Shown here one piece after another: positions 6,334-10,455 of a stretch of DNA of 10,455 nucleotides. Every line of letters starts with the position of its first letter. Position 1 is the stretch's first letter. The stretch is from an uncultured Lentisphaeraceae bacterium. GTDB taxonomy: Bacteria; Verrucomicrobiota; Kiritimatiellia; RFP12; DVOR01. The translations under genes and the position numbers were made by a program. The stretch spans positions 1-10,455 of the forward strand of contig CAMGJH010000008.1 in NCBI GenBank assembly GCA_946056345.1, in the 5' to 3' direction. The notes under the pieces were generated by a model that had not been told where the DNA came from, ran no database searches, and saw only the letters and a program-made list of their open reading frames with translations.

Positions 6334-7855
6334 CCAGCCAACGGACAGGATGCGGCGCGCGCAGGAAGAGGACGCGGCCGTAGGCGCCGGTGTGGGAGCG
6401 AAGGGTGGTGGCGGTGGTGACAGCCTCGGGCCAGGGGTGCGGAAAGTCGGTAACGGCCGAGGGAAGGGTGATGGCCCCGAAGAGGCGCGGGGGCAGGAGC
6501 GCGGGGCGGGAGGGGTCATCGCGGCGGTAGAGAATGCCGTCCTGAGAGAAGAAGGCGGGATTACCCGGCGCGCAGATAACATATTCCAGGCGGGGGAAGC
6601 GGTCGCCAAAGCCCGAGGGCAGGGCGCGGGTGGTCTCGGGCAGGGCCAGGTGGTTGATGTGCTCGAGGGGGAAGGGTGGAAGGGGGAGCTCGGCCGGGGC
6701 GGAGGCATCGTAGGCGAGCATCCCGGCGGCCTCGGCGCGCACCTCGGCGCGCGCCACATCGCCATCGGCAAAGGCTTCGGGCGTGGGATGGACGGTGACC
6801 CAGGAGACCGGGCGGTCGGTGCCCGAGAGGCGCAGACTTTGGATGAGGACAAGCACACCGGCGGCCAGGAGCGCAGCGGCCGGGAGGCCGAGGCTGACGA
6901 AGACGAGCAGGCGGTTGAAGCGGCGGCGGCGCTGGGTTTTCAGGCGCTCGGTAAGCTCGGGCATCATCCGCAGATAGGCGTGAATGCGGCGCATCGAAGG
7001 CCAACGGTCGGCCGGGTTGCGCGCCAGACACGCCTGGCACAGGCGGTCCCACGCGGGGCTAAACCCGAGCTCGGAGGGGCGCTTCCAGACGCCCTCGGGA
7101 AAGGAGCCGGTGAGCAGGCGATAGAGCATCACGCCATAGGCGTAGATATCGGTGGCCGGGGTGAGGGCCCCCGAGCCGCTGCGCTGTTCGGGGGCCATAT
7201 AGTGGGGCGTACCCAGGATGGCGCTGCCGCTCGCCGTCTCGCTGCCGGCCACGCGATAGGCGCGGGCGATGCCAAAGTCGCCAACCACGGCGTGGCCATC
7301 GTTGCGCAGGAGGACGTTGGCGGGCTTGAGGTCGCAATGGACCACGCCGGCCTGGTGGGCGTGGTTGAGGGCGGCGGCAATGTCGGCCGCGAGAATGCGC
7401 AGAATGTCCTCGGGGATGGGGCCGCGGAGGGTCAGGAGATCCTCCAAGCTCATCGGCTCGCGCGTCTCGTCCTCAGATTCGGTGGCGGGGGCGGCGAACC
7501 AAGGCCCGTCGCCGAGGATCTGCGCACGGCGCTGGGCGGTGAGCCCCACGTAGTCCATAATAAAGTAGAGATGGCCGGTGGTCGGCTCGAGGCCCATCGT
7601 GTGGAGGGTGACGATGTTGCCGTGGCGGAGGCGGACGGTGGTGCGGGCCTCCTCGAAGAAGCGCTGGACACTCTCGGTGCGGTGGCCGGCACCGGTGTCG
7701 TCGCGCAAGACCTTCATCGCAAAGACTTCGCGCAGCAGGGGGTTGACCACGCGATAGAGGTCGCCCATGCCGCCGGAGGCGAAGCGCTCGAGGACGCGGT
7801 AGTCGCCGATGGCGGTGCGCGGGGGAATGGCGGGGAGGGTGGAGGTGGTGGCCAT
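6326..7855 (-). CDS. Transmembrane Ser/Thr protein kinase (Hanks type) with BspA-like LRR_5 ectodomain
   Basis: A protein of 509 residues. The kinase domain spans about 17-295: Gly-rich loop ASGGMGDLYRV (26-36), AMK Lys48, helix-C Glu68/69, HCDLKPANVLL with catalytic Asp175 and Asn180, DFG Asp193, GTPHYMAPEQ (215-224) and DIYAYGV. It phosphorylates Ser/Thr in the cytoplasm. An insertion of about 30 acidic/polar residues (~104-135) follows the hinge. HCD replaces HRD, making it a non-RD kinase. An RRRR stop precedes one membrane helix (~316-339). The external part (~345-509) contains a BspA/LRR_5-like unit: INHLALPETTRALP, then LEYVICAPGNPAFFSQDGIL (423-442). No PASTA repeats are present. Start: the open frame extends to 7999, but those 48 residues overlap the previous gene and have no kinase character. 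ATG at 7855 lies 4 nt after the upstream stop and directly before the conserved domain. No Shine-Dalgarno precedes it, so re-initiation after the upstream gene is likely. Confidence 0.93.
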   Translation of the reverse strand: MATTSTLPAIPPRTAIGDYRVLERFASGGMGDLYRVVNPLLREVFAMKVLRDDTGAGHRTESVQRFFEEARTTVRLRHGNIVTLHTMGLEPTTGHLYFIMDYVGLTAQRRAQILGDGPWFAAPATESEDETREPMSLEDLLTLRGPIPEDILRILAADIAAALNHAHQAGVVHCDLKPANVLLRNDGHAVVGDFGIARAYRVAGSETASGSAILGTPHYMAPEQRSGSGALTPATDIYAYGVMLYRLLTGSFPEGVWKRPSELGFSPAWDRLCQACLARNPADRWPSMRRIHAYLRMMPELTERLKTQRRRRFNRLLVFVSLGLPAAALLAAGVLVLIQSLRLSGTDRPVSWVTVHPTPEAFADGDVARAEVRAEAAGMLAYDASAPAELPLPPFPLEHINHLALPETTRALPSGFGDRFPRLEYVICAPGNPAFFSQDGILYRRDDPSRPALLPPRLFGAITLPSAVTDFPHPWPEAVTTATTLRSHTGAYGRVLFLRAPHPVRWLGP

Positions 7856-7859
7856 AAGA

Positions 7860-10455
7860 TTACTGGGAACACTTCGTGCCGTTGAAGGCACCGGGATAGA
7901 CCGTAAAGTCCTTGCGTTCTGGCAGGATGAATTCCTTGAGGTTAGGCCACGTGGCAAAGGCATCGGGCAGGATGCCGACAACCTCCAACCCCTGGACACG
8001 CTCAGGGACTCGGAAACGCTCCGCTTCCCTATCGGCGGACTTTGCTTGAAACAGGAGGCAACCGCGCGCCGTCTTTAGGTAGAACGCATGGCTATCCTTG
8101 ACGAAGGCTGTCACCTTGGCTGGCGGGATATGCTCAAGATGCTCAGCCTGGAAGGCATAGAACTCCGGCATCTTGCCCGCGAAGGTGTTGCACGAGAAGA
8201 TCGGCCGCTCGTTGCCAGGGAAGGCGATAGCGCGCGGAGAGCCCTTGGGGAAGGCGCCTGGCTCGAAGTAGACCTCACGGTGGAGGCGCAGCTGCATCGT
8301 CGCGTCGATGGAACGCATCGCACCGGCGGCCACCCGGTCAATCGGCCCAAAGGCGTGGTAGTCCGCGGGGATTTCCACCGTTCGGTTACGGCGGCGGACG
8401 ATTGGCAGGATGGAGATCAAGGTGCATCCGCCCTCGGCGTCTTGCCGGACGGTGTAAATGCCATTGGCATTCGTGAAGGACTCCTCTTTCGGCAGCACGG
8501 GCTTGGGCGGGTACCAGGCCTGGGCCGCCTCGGCAGTGATGGCAACCGGCTGCGCATTCTCCTTGCACAGGAAGTAGCGCGGGGCGCCTGTACGCGGCTC
8601 CAAGATGAGCAGCACGCCCTCCTTCGGCGTACTCTCGAAGGGGTTTAGTCTGAAGCGCGGCGGCTTCTCTGCCCCGCGAACAATCACGCGCTTGAGGCTG
8701 TCGCAGTGGGAGAAGAAGTAGGCAGGGAAGCACTCCGGCACGCCCTGGAAGACCACCTCCTCGAGCGCTCCGCACCACTGGAGCCCCCACGCGCCGCGGC
8801 CACTGCTCGGGAAAAGGAGCTCCGGCGGGAACTCGATGCGCTTGAGGTGGCGCATCCGAATAAAGGCAGCGTTGTCAATGCTCCGAAGCGTCTTAGGCAA
8901 CGTAATCAAAGTGGCTTGCGACTCATCAAAGGCGGCACTGCCAATGGCGCTCACCCGCATACCACCTATCTCCTCAGGCACCTGAATCTCTCTTGCCGAA
9001 CGGTCGTTGTAGTAGACAATCATCACCCCTCGCGCCTTCGGCTCCAACGCCTCAGTCGCCCATATCGGCCGTGATAGGGGCCCATCCACCCACACCTTCG
9101 CCTCATTATCCCAGTGGCTAATCCAGCTATCGCGGTGCACCTCCACCTGCGTCTCGGGCGTCTCCAGGAAGTCCGGCGCGAAGGAGACCTCCGCGCCCTG
9201 GGGGAAGAAGAGGCGCAGATAGGCCCGGCGCGCAATCGATTCCCGGCGCAAGCCCAGCGATCGCGGCGCGAAGGTGACGCGCTGTTGGCCGAAGGTCAAA
9301 TCGAGCGTATTGCTGCCCCTGAAGTTATCCGGCAACTGGGAGAGCGCCTCGGAGGGCACCTCGGTGACGCCCTTTAGGTCAATCTTCGCGATGTCCCACG
9401 CCTTCCAGAAGGTACCGATGGGGAGCCGCTTGACTGTGCTCGGCAGCGAGGCCTCGTGATACTGGAAGTTGCAGCGTGCAAAGGCATCGCGCTCCACACT
9501 GACAACCCCCTCGGGCAGCACCACCGGGCTGCCGAGTGTCGCCGAGTCAAAGGCCTGATAGCCAATCGTCTTGAGGGTGGCGGGGAAGCCAATCCGCCCA
9601 ATCTTGGCCTTATAAAAGGCCCGCACGCCAATGGTCTCCATCCCCTCGGGCAACGCCAACTGCCCGACGGTGCAATTCGAAAAGGCCGCTATTCCAATCT
9701 CCCGGAGCCCCTTCGGCAGGACAATCCGCTCAAAGTTCACCTGCGTATCCTGCAAGGCCTCCTTGCCAATAGCCACCACCGGCAGCCCCTGCACCTGCTC
9801 GGGCAAGGTCCACACCGCCGGCGGTTCTGCGGTAGTCCCCACGAGCTCCACACTCGCGCGATCCTTGCGCACCTGCCAGATCGCGCCCGCTTCTTCCAAG
9901 AGTGCCCCCGCGACCGGGCGCGTATCCGCCGCCCCCGCCAACGTTCCCTCCGCGATTGCTTCCGCCAGGGACTTCGCTACCGCCGGAGGCGGCTGCATCA
10001 CAGGCTGAGGCACCGGCCGATTCGTGGGCAACGGCTTGACTGCGGGCTCGGGCTTAGTCGCCGCCAGGCGCGTCACCCCGGGCGGCAGGCGTAGCTCGGT
10101 GACATGCCGGCACCCTTCCAACACCTCGGCCGACACCTCCGAGAGGCACTTGCCGCCAATCACCGCCGGCACCGTTACCACCCCGCACGCATCGGGATGA
10201 ACCCGCATCAGCGTCCACCCCTCCCGCCCCGGTGCCAGGAAGAAGCGCTCATCGTCCGGCACCTCGGGGAAGGCCAGGGGCGGCGCCTTGACGCGCTGGC
10301 GCTCGCGCCCCCACCAAAAGAGCCCCAACGCCACCGCCGCAAGCGTCATCACCACTGAAAGCACCCACCTGCCGCGCCGAGGCTCAGGGGCCGCCGGCGT
10401 CGGCGCCGGCGTCGGCGCCGGCGTCGCCAGCGGCACGGCCAACGGTGAGGCGCGC
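7860..10455 (-). CDS. Membrane-anchored BspA-like LRR_5 repeat protein (5' end open at window edge)
   Basis: At least 860 residues, numbered here from the TTG at 10442. The frame stays open to base 10455 with no stop, so the true start may lie outside. A Thr/Pro/Ala run (TPAP repeats) and RRGR lead into one membrane helix (~26-44), then a large extracytoplasmic part. This has BspA-type (LRR_5) features: repeats such as LPKGLREIGIAAF (242-254), LPEGMETIGVRAF (264-276), FPATLKTIGYQAF (286-298) and LPKTLRSIDNAAF (515-527). A longer module, with the form V/IPxxxxGxxVxxI...AF after a short strand pair, recurs near 66-125, 185-255, 470-540, 660-710 and 780-853. A Pro-rich linker sits at ~130-155. 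LRR_5 proteins are typically surface adhesion or recognition modules, and no enzymatic motif is seen. The stop is 4 nt before the kinase ATG, so the two are surely co-expressed. The N-terminal plan (basic stop, helix, LRR_5) mirrors the downstream kinase, so a kinase domain upstream of the window is possible but unproven. Otherwise it is a stand-alone surface protein. Confidence 0.85.
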   Translation of the reverse strand, partial: RASPLAVPLATPAPTPAPTPAAPEPRRGRWVLSVVMTLAAVALGLFWWGRERQRVKAPPLAFPEVPDDERFFLAPGREGWTLMRVHPDACGVVTVPAVIGGKCLSEVSAEVLEGCRHVTELRLPPGVTRLAATKPEPAVKPLPTNRPVPQPVMQPPPAVAKSLAEAIAEGTLAGAADTRPVAGALLEEAGAIWQVRKDRASVELVGTTAEPPAVWTLPEQVQGLPVVAIGKEALQDTQVNFERIVLPKGLREIGIAAFSNCTVGQLALPEGMETIGVRAFYKAKIGRIGFPATLKTIGYQAFDSATLGSPVVLPEGVVSVERDAFARCNFQYHEASLPSTVKRLPIGTFWKAWDIAKIDLKGVTEVPSEALSQLPDNFRGSNTLDLTFGQQRVTFAPRSLGLRRESIARRAYLRLFFPQGAEVSFAPDFLETPETQVEVHRDSWISHWDNEAKVWVDGPLSRPIWATEALEPKARGVMIVYYNDRSAREIQVPEEIGGMRVSAIGSAAFDESQATLITLPKTLRSIDNAAFIRMRHLKRIEFPPELLFPSSGRGAWGLQWCGALEEVVFQGVPECFPAYFFSHCDSLKRVIVRGAEKPPRFRLNPFESTPKEGVLLILEPRTGAPRYFLCKENAQPVAITAEAAQAWYPPKPVLPKEESFTNANGIYTVRQDAEGGCTLISILPIVRRRNRTVEIPADYHAFGPIDRVAAGAMRSIDATMQLRLHREVYFEPGAFPKGSPRAIAFPGNERPIFSCNTFAGKMPEFYAFQAEHLEHIPPAKVTAFVKDSHAFYLKTARGCLLFQAKSADREAERFRVPERVQGLEVVGILPDAFATWPNLKEFILPERKDFTVYPGAFNGTKCSQ
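10393..10428 (-). repeat. Three 12-nt tandem repeats encoding TPAP
   Basis: GCCGGCGTCGGC occurs at 10393-10404 and 10405-10416, and with one change at 10417-10428. Being a multiple of three, it expands without breaking the frame. It codes for a Thr-Pro-Ala-Pro run just before the membrane helix of the LRR_5 protein, a likely flexible linker. Confidence 0.8.

Noticed and set aside
5999..7885. Plus-strand open frame of 628 residues
   Set aside because: Covers the kinase gene and spacer on the wrong strand. The kinase motifs on the minus strand are unmistakable; this frame is a Gly/Ala/Arg-rich shadow.
7856..7999. Extension of the kinase frame up to 7999
   Set aside because: These 48 residues overlap the end of the LRR_5 gene, lack conserved content, and a good ATG lies just before the kinase domain.

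Overview
The window carries six genes. All are on the minus strand and tightly packed, so the transcription order runs from high to low coordinates. The sequence is GC-rich, and long open frames on the opposite strand are by-products of that composition. Lnt and a lipoprotein signal peptide point to a diderm bacterium. A Hanks-type Ser/Thr kinase with a BspA-like (LRR_5) ectodomain, a large LRR_5 surface protein and short tandem repeats inside coding sequence would suit a PVC-type lineage (Verrucomicrobiota, Lentisphaerota, Planctomycetota). That assignment is a guess from gene style, not a marker-based call.

Right part (6326-10455): a membrane-anchored LRR_5 repeat protein, open at the window edge, is followed after 4 nt by a transmembrane Ser/Thr kinase. 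The kinase's extracytoplasmic tail carries the same kind of repeat. They look like a co-translated surface sensing and signalling pair and are the most unusual part of the window.

Middle (6238-6325): an 88-nt spacer is the only real gap between genes. It holds a possible extended -10 box and weak hairpins.

Left part (1-6237): a lipoprotein of the SurA/PrsA parvulin type (periplasmic folding), two different polytopic membrane proteins resembling GT-C glycosyltransferases (polyprenyl-sugar-dependent, acting outside the inner membrane), and apolipoprotein N-acyltransferase Lnt, cut by the window start. Junctions are a 4-nt overlap, a 15-nt gap and a 4-nt gap, so this is very probably one operon concerned with envelope protein folding, glycan transfer and lipoprotein maturation. 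The parvulin lipoprotein would itself be a substrate of Lnt.

Points that stand out: a parvulin whose ASHIL strand lies after the catalytic core instead of before it; six 22-nt tandem repeats translated in three successive frames near the N-terminus of one glycosyltransferase-like protein; and a kinase with HCD in place of HRD. No tRNA, rRNA, CRISPR array, insertion sequence or integrase was seen.
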